From the NCBI GenBank assembly GCA_027886175.1, contig JAJNNQ010000003.1, positions 26,453,501 through 26,517,500 of the forward strand: a stretch of DNA of 64,000 nucleotides. Reading direction: 5' to 3'. Below are positions 44,101 through 59,100 of this stretch, piece after piece. Both the position numbers and the translations under genes were made by a program. Under the pieces are notes generated by a model, which was not told the origin of the DNA, ran no database searches, and was given only the letters and a program-made list of their open reading frames with translations. The first letter of the stretch is position 1, and each line of letters opens with the position of its first letter. The stretch comes from Phylloscopus collybita. Its lineage: Eukaryota; Chordata; Aves; Passeriformes; Phylloscopidae.

Positions 44101-47100
44101 GCTAATGTGGGAGACAGGGAACTGTGCAGCAGGGATTGTCCCAAGGACATGGGCTAGTGCCATTGCAAAAGATAAAATCCTCGCTCAGCAAAGGGTAGAG
44201 GTGGGAAAAAAAGAAGAAAAGTGATGATAGGAGAAGTAAAGCTCACTTCTCAGGGCAGCAGCAGCTTGAGGGCCTGTCCCAGGTAGCCTGTCAGCTGCTG
44301 ACCACTTTGCTTTGGCTGCCTCCTGTCTACATGGGTGCTGTGCTGAGCACAGGGTGCTGGGTTGATTTGAAACCCAGCGTGGCTCTGACAGCAGCTTTTA
44401 TCCAGCCCCTCCCTGAGAACACTGGAACCCTTTGCAATTCCCTTTAACAAAGCCACGGCCTCCCTGCCTTTGTCCTCGCAGGGGCTTTGTGAGGGCACCG
44501 ACTTTCCACTTCGATGTGCCCGCCCTGCACTTCGGAGACGTCTCCTTTGGTGAGTGTGCCCCGGGCTGGCTCCAGAGTGTGCGAGGTTGCTGTGTTGCTG
44601 AAATGGAGCGCTGGAACATGAGAGCATTCATCACTCGTGCTCCTCCACCACAGCCTCTTCAGGGTGTTAACTCCAGGGCTGCTGGTGCCTTGGGTAGCGT
44701 TTTGCCATCGTGAGATCAAACAGGACCAAAGGAATAGGAAGTCAGTGTCACTGTCTGGCCACTTCTGGTTTCCTTTTGGATAAGAGGCACAAGAAAAAAT
44801 GGCACCAGGCGGGAAGATGGTTCTGTAATAGCAGATGCATCCTGCTTCATCTGGTTCCATTCCTAAGGCTTCCTCAGCTGAGGGCAGCTGTTTTATCTTT
44901 GTTTCTTTGAACTGTGCTGCTGTTGTCTGCATCCAGATGGATGGTAACCTTGGTGGCATTTGGGATTGTGCCATCCTTTTTGTGTCTCTCGTGCCTGTTT
45001 TTGTGCCGTTTGTCCTTTTTGTGCCTCTCTTGCCTCCCTGCTGGAGTCATTGCTGGAGGAGCTGGCAGTGATCACTGTTGATGGGCATGGAGAAGCCCTG
45101 GGCTGTGCCTGCAGTTGGTTTTCCCTTGCCATCTGTGTTCAAATGACTCGTGGTAAGCAGGCTGTGGGAGATGTCTCCTCCACATAGAGATGGCCAGCGA
45201 AGCCATATATCCACTGCAATGAGCTGTAGTTCAGGTAACAAAGAAGCCGAGTCCAAGCAGAGTTTCATCCTACCAAGATCTTCACAGCAGGGATCATGAG
45301 ATCTTGATGCCTAAATGGAGAACTGTGTCATTTTCTCAGGTTTTCCTCGCACCTTGAAGTGTCGCCTGTTTAACACCTCCCCGGTATCCGCGGCCGTCAA
45401 GCTCCACATTCCCGGGGATGGCTCGGGACAGCCCAGCATTGACAGCACTCATCCCAAACTCAGACTCGATGGCCAGCATTGGAGGAAGGAAGCTCACGGT
45501 CTTACCAAGCCAAGGGAATTTTTCATAAGCCCCTGCAGAGTGACCGTCCGTGGCCTGGGATCCGAGGAGATCCAAGTATGGGAAGAGTGCAGCTGGCGGG
45601 GCTGAAGCTCCACTGGAGGGTGGGAGGGCTTTAGCTCTGATGCCGCTTTGAGCATCGTGTGAGGGAGGATCTGCACTGGTGTCAGGCCTCTGTCAGCTGG
45701 GTCGCTCGGGATGTCCCTGAAGGAGCACTGCTTTGTTTCCAAAATCACAAGCTGAAATCACGCAGCAGATGGTCAAGTACTGAAGGCATTCTTGTGTTTT
45801 TGAGAGCAATTTCTTTGATTGCAAGTGGGCAGAGGAAGGATGAGGACAGAAGGTGGCTGTTAAAGAGAGAGAGAACGTTTGTAAAGCAGTTTCCTTTTCT
45901 TTTGTAGTCTCGTTTCTCATCTCCTGGGGAGCAGATGAGTTGTCTTCACTGCAGGGATCTTCAGTGGGGACAGAAAATACTCTGCAGTCATGAACTGCCC
46001 AGCATGTGCTGGGCCACACTTTGTCCTCCACTTCCTGCTGTAAAGCTGGACTTGTTCTGTTCAAGTCAGCAGACTTCTTCTGCATTTCTGTTGTTGTAGT
46101 AGTCAGGTGAAAAATTAGTCCCTTTAACAAATCTGATCTTGCCAGAAGGCTTTTGTTACTTCCCAGAACTGTGCTCTACTTATGGACCAGGAGAAGAATT
46201 AAGGCAAAATCCTCCCTTTCTGTACCATGGAAGAGGAATCGGAGGACACCACACATGGGTGATGAGATTTTGGGAGTGAGCAAATGCTTGCTGCACTTCT
46301 TTTCTCTTCTACCAGGTCACCCTGTGTTCCAACACGGTCAGAGACTACAGCCTGGAGCTGGAGGTGGACGTGGAGGGTGTTGGCAAGAAGTGTTGGAGGG
46401 TGTTGGCACTGACCCTCACAGCCAGGTACCAAGGCTTTCCTTGCAGCTGCTTGTCTTTCCTCCTGCATCCAGCACCAGCATGCTGCCTGGCAGCAGCTCC
46501 AAAGGAGCAGTGTTGCTGAGTCAGCGGGATCTGCCCGTCTAGACATTAGAACAGTGCTAGGAAAGCAGCCCATGGTGAGATGGCCCCCTGCTCCCAGCCA
46601 GGCATGGCCCTAGGCCTTTTTCTAAAGGCCTGGAAGAGATGACTCAGTTTTCAGGCAGGACAACAGTGCAGGAGCAGAAAAGGGAGTCATTTTCACTGAT
46701 ACACTGGAGCCTTGTGTTCCTTGAGCCTTGGTGGGCTCTGGTCCTGGTTGGAAAGGCCCCCCCAGAGCTCGTGGACCCCTGGGACTGTTACAGGAGTCCT
46801 TGTGAGTGTCCTTGAGCAAAGAAGGGGAAAAACTGCTAAGACAGCTCTGGAACAGGGCACGTGTTCTGCCTGGGCATTTGGAAGCCTCTGCAGTGCAAAG
46901 CCTCAGGGTTTGTCCCTCCTTGACGAGAAGTGTTTGAGTGAAAAGAAGTCGAAGGGGTTTTCTCCCTGGAGGACTATTCCATCTTGGTTTGATTTGACAA
47001 ATGCCTTATGCCCCGCTCCATGCTCTTTGAGGACAAAAGTTCTCAATGCTGTCAGGATCTCTAATTCCCTTGGGGTCATTTCTTTGCCCAGATGCATCGT

Positions 47101-50100
47101 TCCTGTCCTGCGAGTGCTCAACCCTGTGGTGAGGTTGGAGCACTGCTGTCTCAAGGCCCCCTATGAGGTGAAGCGGACCCTTGTGAACGACAGCGACATT
47201 CCCGGCTGCTACCGTGTTCTCCCTCAGGTGTGGCCTTGCATCCAGCTGCTCCCCTCAAATGTTCCTGAGGGGGATACTAGGGGAATAAAAGGGTTTGGAT
47301 AAGACCTTGCTGGTTTCTAGTCCAACCTAAAGGTTTCCTGAGAACAGGAACCTGAATACAAACTGTAGGAAACAGCTGAACCTCTTGAGGAAGATGTTTA
47401 GATTCTGGTCTTTGACTTGTTCTCAAGTCAGAAGAGCTTAGAGGGCAGTGAAAATCTGATGCAAGGAGGCTGTCAGCACAGAAGTGGGTGTCTGTGGATG
47501 CAGCAACTTTTGGACCCCGTGGGGATGCTCAGCACCTACACCTTGCATTTTGTTCTTTGCCTTTTTGCTTTCTCCTGGGAATTTTTACAAGTGTGTGTGA
47601 GGTGCTCTCATATTAAGGATGTTAAGGAGCTGAAAGTTTCCTCCGTTCTGAAGTTGCTCTTGATTCTGTCCCTTCTAGGAACACAAGGAGAAGGCCACTG
47701 CATGGTACTCCAGCTCTAAGCCATTTGGGATTATCGAGGCTCACAGCTCCCTGGAGATCCCCATTACACTGGTGGCCCAGTTGCCAGGAGAGTGCAAGGT
47801 CACTGCTGAGCTGGCCGTCTTTGGGAGACCAGGATCCCCACTGGTGAGAGCAAGGGGAGATGTGTGCCTTGAGCAGCTCATCCCAGTGGGCTGTAACTGT
47901 ACAGGGATTCTTCCAGGAATTTGTGCTGTCTGGCTGCTGTGGACAAGGACAGAAGGCACTGGGGGCAAGAGCAGCAGCTTAGGCCTAGCAAAAGGAGGAA
48001 AGGTGGAAGCCTCCTGGGTGGCAATCTCAGTGCCTGACCCAGCAGAGAGTAACAAATGTGGCAGATGGGATAAGAGCCCCGGTCTGAAGCCCAGACCAGG
48101 CCCTGGCTCTCACACTCTGCGGTGTTACCAGATGAACTCAAGTGCTGCTTCCTTGCAGCTGTTCAGGATCACACAGGGACATCCCTGGATCCTGCTAAAG
48201 CAAGCTCTGCGTACCAGACCGTTACAATGTTGCAAGTTTAATGACGGGGCCGTAAATCCAAAGATGTTAAAAAGGAAAGGCCAATCGTTTATTGTTGTAA
48301 AATCGGCTACAGGAACAGGAGGCTGGGCTAGTCCCAGCCCCTCACGGCAAGTCAGAGTAAAATAAAGTGCGCACGGGCCACCCCTCAGGACAGTCCAGTT
48401 CCTGAGAGCCAAGCACCCACTGAGGGCGGGGTCAGTCCCTTTTAAAGGCTCGGTCCCCTCAGGGATTGGTCCGTTCTGGATCCTTTCCCTGATTGGTGCA
48501 TTCTTCGGGCTCTCATTGGCTCTTAGCGGGGTGTGTTCCACACCAATCATTTCTTCCCGCCGTGTTTTGATTGGCTGGCCGTGTTCTCCAATGGAGGCTC
48601 TGGGTGGTGCTCTCCGTTTCTGAGTTGTTTGGGGAAGGGTGGAAGATCCCCCTGCGCTTTGGTGTTGTCCTTTCAATTGCAGTCGGGGAGGCAGCCGCAC
48701 AAAACTCTTACAAACATCGTCACTAAACACTGTAACACTATCTAACAACTACTGAACAACATTGCAAGGGTATTTTTAACAACTTAGCACTAGTTGGAAA
48801 AGAAACACAGCTGCAAACAGAAATCGAAACATACAGCTAGTATACAATCACAACCACCTAAAAGTTTCCACTTCCTTTTTGTATCTATAACAAGACCACG
48901 CGGAAGGAATGTTTTGTGCAGAGCTGGATTGAGGCTCCTCTGAAAGCCAGGTGCCTCAGATCTGAGAAACATCCATCGTATTTCCTGAGCAAAAGCCCAG
49001 CCAAAAATATAGGAATGCCCACCCAACTTGTATCTGGAGCACAGACTTGGCTTGTTTTTGCCATCAAGTTTGGAAATGGACGAGGAAAGCAATTCCTGTA
49101 CTCAAGCTTCCTAAAAGAGGATTCTGAAGATTCTAAAGAAACTTCTAAGGATTCTAAAGAAGCTTCTAAAAGAGCTCCTAAGGGAGGCATATCTCATCAC
49201 AGCAAGAGTGACTGCAAATACAGGCCCTGTTTGCCAGACACGGATGCTCTTCATCCCTAAATACTCTGATTTGTGACGTTACCACCCCACCAAAGCATGC
49301 AGGGCTGCAGGATGTGGGTGTGTGTATGTTGCAATAACACTGAGGACAAAGTTGCCCTCTGCTTTTATTCTTGTTCCTGTGTGTCACATTGCCTGCAATG
49401 CTGGTGTCAGTTCAGACTTTTTTTTTTTTTCTTTTCCCATTAGAATATACAGCTCGAATGATGCAATTAGTAATTAATGCCCCTTACTCCTATGCATGAA
49501 GAATACACATAAGCACAAATTGAAGGCAGCTGACTTGCCTCATCTCTGCTGTGAAGAGCCTGCTTTGCTTCTGACTTGTGCTGGCTTCAGCAGTGTAGCT
49601 TTGTGAATGTTAAAGAAGTTGGTGTTCAAGGATGGCTGTGCAGCAGCAAGAGTTGGGAAGGTGGTTTGGGGCAAGGTGAAGCAGTCAATGAAGCAGGCAG
49701 GAGAACAGCAGAGGAAATAGCCATTTCCTATGGAGCGAAAAGGAGGAGGTGTGAAGAAGCAAGCATGGCAAACAGCACTTCTTTGTGCCCTGATAATGGG
49801 AGCTTGTGGCTTTCAGGTGGGATCATTGCAGACCCCACACTTGCTGCAGGCCTTCTGCTTCAGTCTGCATCACTTGGGACTTCAAACGGCCAAAATTATC
49901 CCCAGTCTAGGAGTGCTCTTAGAGCTGGCAAAGTTTTTTAAACTCTCCTTGGTGAGTCGTTTTTTGTTCTTTTCTACCTTCTTCCTGGAACAGGAAATCC
50001 ATTTAGAGTGCATTGGCCAGGGACCCGCTGTCTATGTCTATCCGAGGGAGATCGACTTTGGCATGATCCCAGCCTTACAAGATAGTCCCAGAATGCTCCA

Positions 50101-53100
50101 TATCTCCAATCAGAGTGACGTTCCTGCAGCCTTCTGGGCAGAGATGGTAAGTGTCTGTGGGGCTGTTTTCCAGGGAAAAGTGCTGGGTAGTAGCAGCCCT
50201 TGACTTGTTTTTTTATGCAATGTTTCTGTGTTGTTCTGTGGGAGTGGAAGCAAGAGATTCCATCCGAGTGCAAGCAAGAGGAGCCAGAATCCCAGGCACA
50301 CCTCTGTGAAGTAGTGTGCGCAGAGCTTGGAGCAGAAAAGAGTCTGGATCACGTTTGCAAGTTCTCTCTTTGTTTTGTGGAAGATATTTAGCAGTGCAAG
50401 TCATGTTTTTGGAGCTCTGAGATCAAGAGAAGCCTGTGTGCCTTTGCTCCTGGGAGGGCATGGATATCCCCATGGATTTCCCCATGGATTTCCCCATGGA
50501 TTCCCCATTCCATCCGCATTTGCTTTGTGCCAAACTTCTGGTAGTGGCAGAAAAACCAGGGTGTGAGATCTGCCCTCAGACTGCTCATGGGAAGGCAAGT
50601 TTCCCAACTGCTGTGGGTGAGAGCAGCAGGGCTGTTGCACACCAATGCACCTGTGAGGGTTGTGCATCCCCAGAGTCTGTGGTCTCTGTGGCATTGCAGA
50701 ATATCTCTGGAGACCACCTGCAGAGAAAGGTGGTTTCATTGGTGGAGGTTACACAGAGGGACAAGGCACAGGGCTGGAGCTGGGGCTGCTCCTCTGGCAG
50801 GAGGAGCAGCCAGGAAGGGTACGTGCCTTGGGGCCAAGTGGGATGTGCTCCGGGCTGGAGGGGGCATCTGGGAGAGGCTTGAACAAAGCTTGGAAAAGAG
50901 ACTTGTTCTCTCTATTGGGTGGGTTCAACTTCTGGAGCTGGTTAAAGCCCAGCCTGACACTGTTTGTGTTTGTGTGTGTGTGTCTGTGGATAAAGCATCA
51001 GGTGTTGAGGGAGAGTCCAGGCCCAGCCTCCTGTGCCAAGGAAGAGCGGGGTGAATTTTCCTCTTGCTGCTTTTCCAGCTTTTTAGGGAGAAATGTAAGC
51101 CCAAAGCGGGGGATTGCCAGGGCAGCTTTCCCTGACTCCACAATGCAAGTCTGCTCTCAGCCTCTGCAGGCAGCAATGCAGCCTGCCTGGGTGGTGGTGG
51201 TGTGTAAAGGGTGGGCTCCACATGCTGGTAGCAGGGCAGGAGCTGCAGAGCTGTGCCTGTGCAGCTGTGCTGGTGCAGGGCCTTTCCTCCCTGCCTGGGG
51301 CAGCTTCCAGCGCTCTTGCCCCGTCTGTAGAGGGAGGTCCATGAGAAAGCAGAGGACAAGAACGCTTAGGAAGGCCATGCCATGCCCAGAGGGCATGTCT
51401 TGTAGGTTGTTTTTTTTTTTGCATCCTGCTTTCCTGTTCTGCTATAACCATTTAGAGCTGACTTTTCCCAAGCAGAGGGCACTGGGGCACCTCTCTACAG
51501 CTGATGATCAGTGGGAAGTGAGGGCCTCATCCTTCAGGGGCTGCTGAGGAGCACTGGTGGCCCCTTGGGAAAGGAGACACTGGGGTTTTGCTCAGCTGGC
51601 TTTGCAGAGTTATTCTTCAGGCTCTCAGCAGTGTCCTCCAGCTGTGTGGTTGCTGGGCTGGGATTTGAGCAGTCCTGGCTTCCTCCAGCATTGAGCGTTT
51701 GTGCAGACCAACTCTGCTGTTGAGAAGCCAGGGGAGAGTAAATAGCTTCCTTTGGCAAGCACTCCAAAGAGAGTCAGGAGGGGGAATAACCTTCTCCTGA
51801 GGAGGAGCATCCCTTGGCTTGAGCAGAACAGAGCTAATGACCTGAGTCTGTTAAAGAAAGGTAAAATACACATTGTATAAGCTCTTGGAGAGTTGCTGCT
51901 GCCAGACACCATCACTTACATTTAGGGAAATTAAACTTGGATGCTTTTTACACTGCTCTCCTTAGCCTTCCCCTTCCTTTCTTGCACCTCACAGCACAGC
52001 AGGGTCCATGGTTGCCATCCCACATTTGTGTTTGGCTTGTCTTGCAGGCTGGGAAAGGCTCACGCTGGAGGATTGAACCCAGTAAAGGAGTGGTCGGCCC
52101 TAATACTCAGCTGTCTGTGAAGGTCATAGCAAACCTGAATGACACTGAGAAATTCCAGGACAAGGTGAAGGTGTTCGTTGAGAACAGCCCTACCACCTCC
52201 ATCTCTGTCCAGGCCGTGGGCATTGGCACCACCATTGTCCCCAGCAAACCTCTCCTTCCAAAGCTGGACTTGAAATCCCACTTCAGGTAGGTAGGAGACT
52301 CTCGGCTTTCCCTTCTCCCGTGGGTTCAGCAAGGAACAACTTTTCCATAGTCCTTCAGGCTAGATCTTCTCTAATACTCGAGGCCCCAGCTGTGTTTCCC
52401 TGAAGCCACAGGAATTCCTGTAGAAAGATGTCATCTGAAAGTCGCTAGATAGCCTGCAGAGCCACTGATGTGGAGAAGCTGGAAGACCTGGCAGGGCTGA
52501 AGCTTTGAGCCTGGGCAGCCTTTTGGGCGGAGGTTTGATGGCAGCGCGTGCAGTCAGGGAATGCCATCAGAGGGAAGCTGGAGCTGAGTGAGCACAGGGA
52601 AATAGCAGCTCCCATGACATTTTCCATCTCTGCTTCTCTTGTAGCTCCTCTCGCTGCCGTTTCGAGTTCCAGCTGACAAACCAAGGCCGACGCAGGCAGC
52701 GGCTGTACTGGAGGACAGAAGGTTTCCACATCTGTCGGCAGAGTACTCGTCCTCCTGCCCGCGCTGGCACCAAGAGCAAAGGGGCTTCCCAGAGCTCCAG
52801 AGCTGGCAGCCCCGTGTTTAAGCTCTGGCCGCAGACGGTGCACCTGTGGCCGGGCCAGAGCGTGGACATGGTGCTGGAAGGCTGCTCCAGCACTGTCCAG
52901 GTGAGGCCCCTGCCAAGGGCTGAGCCTTCCCTGTCAGATGCCCTCCAGTGCAGCTTCTTCTGCAGCCCCTTGACATTTGCCTGGGAGAAGGAGCAAGTGA
53001 CTTCTGCTGAAACCAACTGTTGGAAGGCCAGCTGCTTTCCCTGCTGGCCACCATCAGTTGCTAAGGCTCTTTTGTCTTTCCATAAACCCAACCCAACTTG

Positions 53101-56100
53101 CTGATGCCAAAATACAAGCTGAAGGAAGTATTGCTCATTTGGGCAAACAGGGGTTACTGGTGTCACGTGCTGAGGCAGAAAGGAAGAGCAGAGAAAACGA
53201 GCTGCACTTACGATTAGAAGCCCAGGCAGGAAGTCAAGCTACTGTCAAGTGGTTTTTCTGAGGGAAGCAGGCAGTAAAACAAAAGCCCTGTGAATGGCAG
53301 GAGTGTCTGGGAGAGGCATTGCTCTTTCCCTCTGAAGACAAACATGAGCAGAGGGCTGGTCTAGCCCTGAGTCCTGGAGGAGGAAAACACAGTGTGCCAG
53401 CTCTAGTGATCAGTGCCATGTCCATCCAGGTGGGAAACTGTTCCCTGGGCTCATTCTAATTGACAAATTGACTTTGGTCAACTTTTCCATTACTGCTTGC
53501 CCCAGTCTCTCAGGCAGCCCTGGTGGCCCAGGGGCAGCCAGGTTTTGCAGCAGCCTTGGAGAGCAACTCGAAGGGGGAGATTTTAGCAGAGTCTTGGGGT
53601 GTTCTCCTACCTGGACCTTTCTTTCCAGGGGAAATGAAACTCTGCAGAGAAGCTGCCAGCTAAGCCTGCTATGCCTTCTCTGGCTCCAGGACGCCTGGGC
53701 ACAGATCTTTACAATAAATAGGCAGCAGCACAGGAAGAGAAGAGAGCTACTGAGGAGAGCAAAGACTAATTAGAGGCCCTACTAAGAAGTGACAGGAATA
53801 GGGCCCATGGGTGGGTGGCAAGCCAGTGTGGGGTGTTTGGCCTGCCAGCACACACTGGGTGACAAGTGACTCTTGCATGCAGGAGGTGCAGGGGCGGCTG
53901 CTGTGTCGTGCTCTGGTGGGGAACGACACTGCAACAAAACTGATAATGCAAGTGGATGTCACCTGCAAGTTCATTCGCCCTGTTGTGAAAATCTCTTCCA
54001 GAGCAATCACTTTCCGTGTGGAAAAGGTAAGCCTCTGGATTGCATGCTGACATTTAAGGGTGTAACTCTTAAATTGGCTGGACGTAAATAGAAATAGATG
54101 CACTGCTGGGATTGAAAAATGCAAAATGCCTTGGAAGGGGAAGGAGGTCTATGGCTACTTGAGGTTGTGTTCCCTTGTCTCCTGTTTCTGTAGAAATTCA
54201 GTGATGTCCTGACGCTCCAGTACCAGCCTTTGTCTTTCAAAAACACCTGCTCGCTGCCATTCAGCATTGTGCTGGACTTGGAGCAGCCATTCGTGATCTG
54301 TGGTGTGGACCAGCAGCCCCTCCCTGCAGATTCCAAGGTGAGCCTCTGTGGCCTTGTTTGGTGGGGTTGAAGAGGAGGGAGTGGTGGTGCATTTCTCTTG
54401 GGAGGTCTTGGAGCTGAGAAGTTCATTCTGTGGTGTCACAAGTGCACTGGCCTGAGCTGCATCAGCAGAACTGCTGAAGGAATCAAAATCTTCCCTGAAT
54501 TGGTAATATCCTGCTGGCTCTAAAACAGGAGGAGAGGGGAGCAGGAAAGCAGACTGGGGCAAGCTATGCAGTAAAGGTGTCTCCTGGAAAACATCCCAGC
54601 TCTCCAGCAGCTACCCCCTTGCATTGCTGCTGAGCACAGAAACGTGAACCTGAGAGCATCTGGGACCAGAGCGTGGTGTCTGCAGACAGATCCTCACTGT
54701 AAAGAAATGAGGGTGAACTGCAAAGCCCACGCTGGGGTCACACATTGAACATTTACTCTTTCTTGCTGGCAGACCTTGGGACTTGATCAAAAAGGTGATT
54801 AATGCTTTTCATCTCCTTGCAGCCCATGACGCTGGATGTAGGGGAGGAACTTCATCTCTACATCCAGTTTAACCCAGCTTATGAGAACAGTCTCTACGAC
54901 TGGGATGTAGAGAGGATTCTCAGGATGCGTGTCATGGAATATCCTCATGAGGAGCAGATCACTGTTCGGGGAGAGGTCTACATCCCAAATCTCCATCTTG
55001 AGGCCGACGCCGTGGACTTTGGCTGCATCCACAATGAGACGGAACAAGAGCTGTCTATGGAGATGACCAACTGCAGCCAAGTTGTTGCCCAGTACCACTG
55101 GTCGTTCCGGACGGACAGACGGGTGAACACCATTAGGTATGTGGGCATCATCCCTGTGCTGCTCCCAGCATGGACCTGCTCCAGCCTGCTTTGGGGTGGC
55201 TGTTAGTGAGCTCACCACACCAGCACCCAGCCAGGGGCCGCATCCCGGTCAGGAGCTGCTCTTGCAGGCATCTCTCTCTCCCACTACAGGTCCATGATCC
55301 ATAGCTATGTTATTTTTTCCAGGTTCAGGCCTTCGCCACCTGAAGTCAAATGCCAGTCATCAAAGAATGAGGGAGTGTTTCCAAGGAGATACTCCAAGAC
55401 TGGAAGTGCGGAGGAGCCAACCGAAACCCCGAAAATTACAAATGTAAGGAGGGACAAGCGTTTCTCAAAGGCCCAGTGTTGGCATTAAGTTAAAGGAGAG
55501 GAGTTGTACCTGCTCACACACAAATACCAGTTGTTTGAACACTGCACAGTTTTTCTGAATCAGGAGAAACAAAGCCCTGTAGATGCAACGAAGAGTGTGG
55601 TGGAGTGTTTTCAGATCGAAGCATTCAATCCTCTTTATTTCCTGGTTGTTGCCATGTATGCCCAAGTAAACCGGGGAAATTCAAGCTGCCATCCTCGAAT
55701 CCTGGAATGGTTTGGCTTGGAAGGGACTTTCAGAGATGATGTAGTTCCAGCCCTCCCTGCCTGAGTGCTGGGGGCACCCAGTTCCCTGGTGCAAGTTTGA
55801 TGTAGGAAGTGCAGATGGAGCCCAGGTCCCATCTGTGGGTAGGCTTGGACCCACCCTCGACTGATGGCCTGGACATTTTCACACCTGATTTGTGCCCAGG
55901 TCCCTTTTCAGCTGCTCCTGCTGTGCTGAGGTGGTGGAGCCTGCAGCAGAGTGATCTTGCTCAGACCAGCCAGCTGCTCACTGCAGCCCATGGTGCTTGT
56001 TTTCCAGGAGCTGTCATCCACTGCTGTGAAGTCTCAGGGCTCAGTGAGGAGGAGGGGGCTGAGTCGATTGCCAGAGGTGGAGCGCCACAACATCAGAATG

Positions 56101-59100
56101 CAGGAGGTATGTGGGAATTTGTCTCCCTTCCATGTTCCCAATGTGGAAAGCAGTTCTGTAGCCCCACTCCCACTGGTGGCCTCAGCATTGCCCACTGAGG
56201 GGCCTCACATCCCTCCAAGCCCATCACAAAGCTCTGCTGAAGCAACTGGTCACTGGAGAGGCCGTGTGGGAGGTTTGATAGGGCTGTCCCAGGATGCTCC
56301 CTGTGCAGCGCCTGTGGAGGGCATTGGTCCCGTTTACCTCATCAGGTGGTTGCCAGGAAATTTTGGGGGGAACTTTGGCTGCAGTTCCCACAAGTCTCCC
56401 ACAAGTCTCCTGTTTTTCTGAAGGCAGTGAGAAGTATTTCCAAAGACAAGTTCTGCAGCAGAGAGAATTTCTTGCTGCCAGGAGACATTCCGGTTGACTT
56501 GAATGTAGTGTATACTCATGGATAAGTGGCTATGGGAGAAGATTTTCCCCATGGTTCCTCCACTGATCAGTGGCATGGATGCAGGAGGAGATTAGGGTGA
56601 TTCTGGCTGTGCTTGGGGAATAGGCCCCTCCAGCTCTGACTCTACTTTGCTCCGAGACACAGCTGCTCTTCTGTATCCATTTCCACACTCAACAGCTCGA
56701 TCTCTCCTCCCCTCCCCTCCCCTCCCTCCAGGTTTTTGATGTCCGGCCAGCGTGGGGTGAGCTGCAGCCGGGAGAGAGACAGCTGGTCACCTTCACCTTC
56801 TTTGGCCACGCCAACATCGTCGCCCGTGTCAAGGCGCTGTGCCACGTGCACGGAGGCCCCACCCACCAGGTGGTGGTGACCGGGGAGGCTTCGGTCCCCA
56901 GATACCAACTGGACCTGGAGGAGATTGACTGGGGGCTGCAGGTACCACAGGCTTCTCTTGGCACAGCTCCTTGTCCTACAGCCATGGCCAGTGGGTTCCT
57001 GCCCACCTCGATCCCAGGCCCCTTCTCAGCTCCTTTGTTGGCCCCGGGGCTTAGGATCCAACCTTGGAGAGATATGTCCAGCATCCAAGCTGGTTTAGAA
57101 TGGCCATCTCCACCCCTCCCCTCCCTTCTCTCCTGGCCCAGGGACATCACCCTGTCCTCTTCAAGGCACCTACCAAGGCCTCCTGGGGAAGACAAGGGTC
57201 CCAGTGAAGATGTCCAGAGGGACACGGCCCTGAGATAGCCCTCCACTGATCAGCTGCTAAAGCCTGAGCTCCAAGGAGGTGCTCCTGTCTAATGCTCTTG
57301 CTTGATCCACAAAAGAATGCAGGCGAGAAGTTGGGATTTCTGTCACTTCAGTAGCTGAAGAGCATGTCCCAGAATAATCCCCACTTCACTTTTTTTCAGT
57401 TGAAAGCCCACAAATATTTCCAGCTGCTGGCCCTGCCCTGTCTGTGTTGTCCTGTGTGTCTCTCTTGTCACCTGTATGTTTCTTGCCAATATTTGCGTGC
57501 AGGTGCCTTTTCTTCTGGAATTCCTCTCTTAGAAATGCTCTGACTTTTAGACACAATTCAATGGGGACAAAGTTGTGGAAGTAAAAGCAAACTGTTCATT
57601 AGTACCGAGTCAGCTGAGCCGAGTGTGCATCTCCCTCGCCGAGAGCCGAGCACACGCACCCCCTTCACCAAAATGGCTTTTTTATACCCTTCACCCAAAT
57701 GGTTTCTTTTATACCCTTTATACCTGGCAGGGCGGTCCTGTCCCCTTTCCCATTGCCTGGCTGCTCGGGAACTTACATTCTCTCTGACCCCCAACTTTGC
57801 TGTCCCCTCCCCTCTCATCCTACTTCCTTTTAGTCAGGTCTCCAACCCCGCCCCTCTCCCAGCTCACAGCACCACCCAGCAAACCAACCGGAACAAATCC
57901 AAACCACAAGCAACAACGCACAGAACCAACAACTTTCATTCTTTCACGTAATCACTCTTGGCTTCATCTCACACACCTCAGTGCCACCTCCTTTGTTTCT
58001 CCTGGCTGTCGCTGTCGCTGACCCCTCAGAATGCAGAGGACCTGTGTCACGTATTCCTGGCCCTCACATGGTTCTGCCACCTCTCTGTAGTTGTGTGCTT
58101 GAATTGTGGCTGTTTGCTTCCAACGGCATGGAAGAGGACGGAGATTCCCAGCATCGGGCCTGTATCTGTAACTTCCCACTCCTCTATCCTGTCTCCAGGA
58201 GCTTAACAAAGTCCTCAAAGCAGAGGTCACCCTGCGCAACACCGGGTTTCTTGAATTCACCTACGCGGTGCCAGACTCCAGCACAGGCACTGCAGAAGAC
58301 CCTCTGCCTGGTGTGCCCATGGTCGTGCCCCCCAAAGTGAGTAGCACAAGTCATTGGCTCTGGCCCTGTGTCAGGTGACCCAGGAGAGTTAAAGAAAAAA
58401 AGAGAGGGAAAAGAGGGAAAAAAGTAAGGGGGAAACCCCAATCCCAGCCCTGAGAGACAGGGCTGAGCAAATGCTCACCTGCTAGACTCCCCTCTGGCCT
58501 TGGTGGGCAGGTACCGCTGGCCAGAGGCACAAGTGCTGAGCTCTCAGGCTCTGCTGATACTGGAGTTGGGTGCTGCTGGCTCTTCTGAGGGTCACTTTCT
58601 TCCTTGTCCCTGCCTCCCTGCTGCCAGCACTAAGCAGCATTTCCATATTCCTTGCTTGACCCTTAAGCTCCTTTGCCAGAACTTGCACAGCCTCTGTGCT
58701 GGTCCCTCCCTCCTGCAGCTTTGCCTCTCTGCAGGAGCTTTGTGGGACAGTGAGGGCACCAGGGAGGAGTGGGGCTGAAAGAGCAAGGAGAAGAGTTTGC
58801 AGCATCCCACCATCCTAGCTTCTCAGTCCTGCCTGGGTGTCTTGGAGCTTTAGCAGTATTCCTGTCTCTGGCCCTCTTTGGAATGGCAAGGGGAAGGCAA
58901 ATGGCTTTCCCGTGGTTCGGTGCGTGTCTCGTGCAAGGGCTGACACTTGGCTGGTGCCTCCTCCTGCCAGCACCTGCAGACACAGCTGTGCCTGGGCCCT
59001 GCAGGCAGCTGCTGTGGCAGCATCCTGGCGCTGGCAGCTGGGCCGGGCTCCCTCTGGCTGCAGCCGTCTTGTGTGCCCGAGCAACTCCGGAGTCCCAGGG

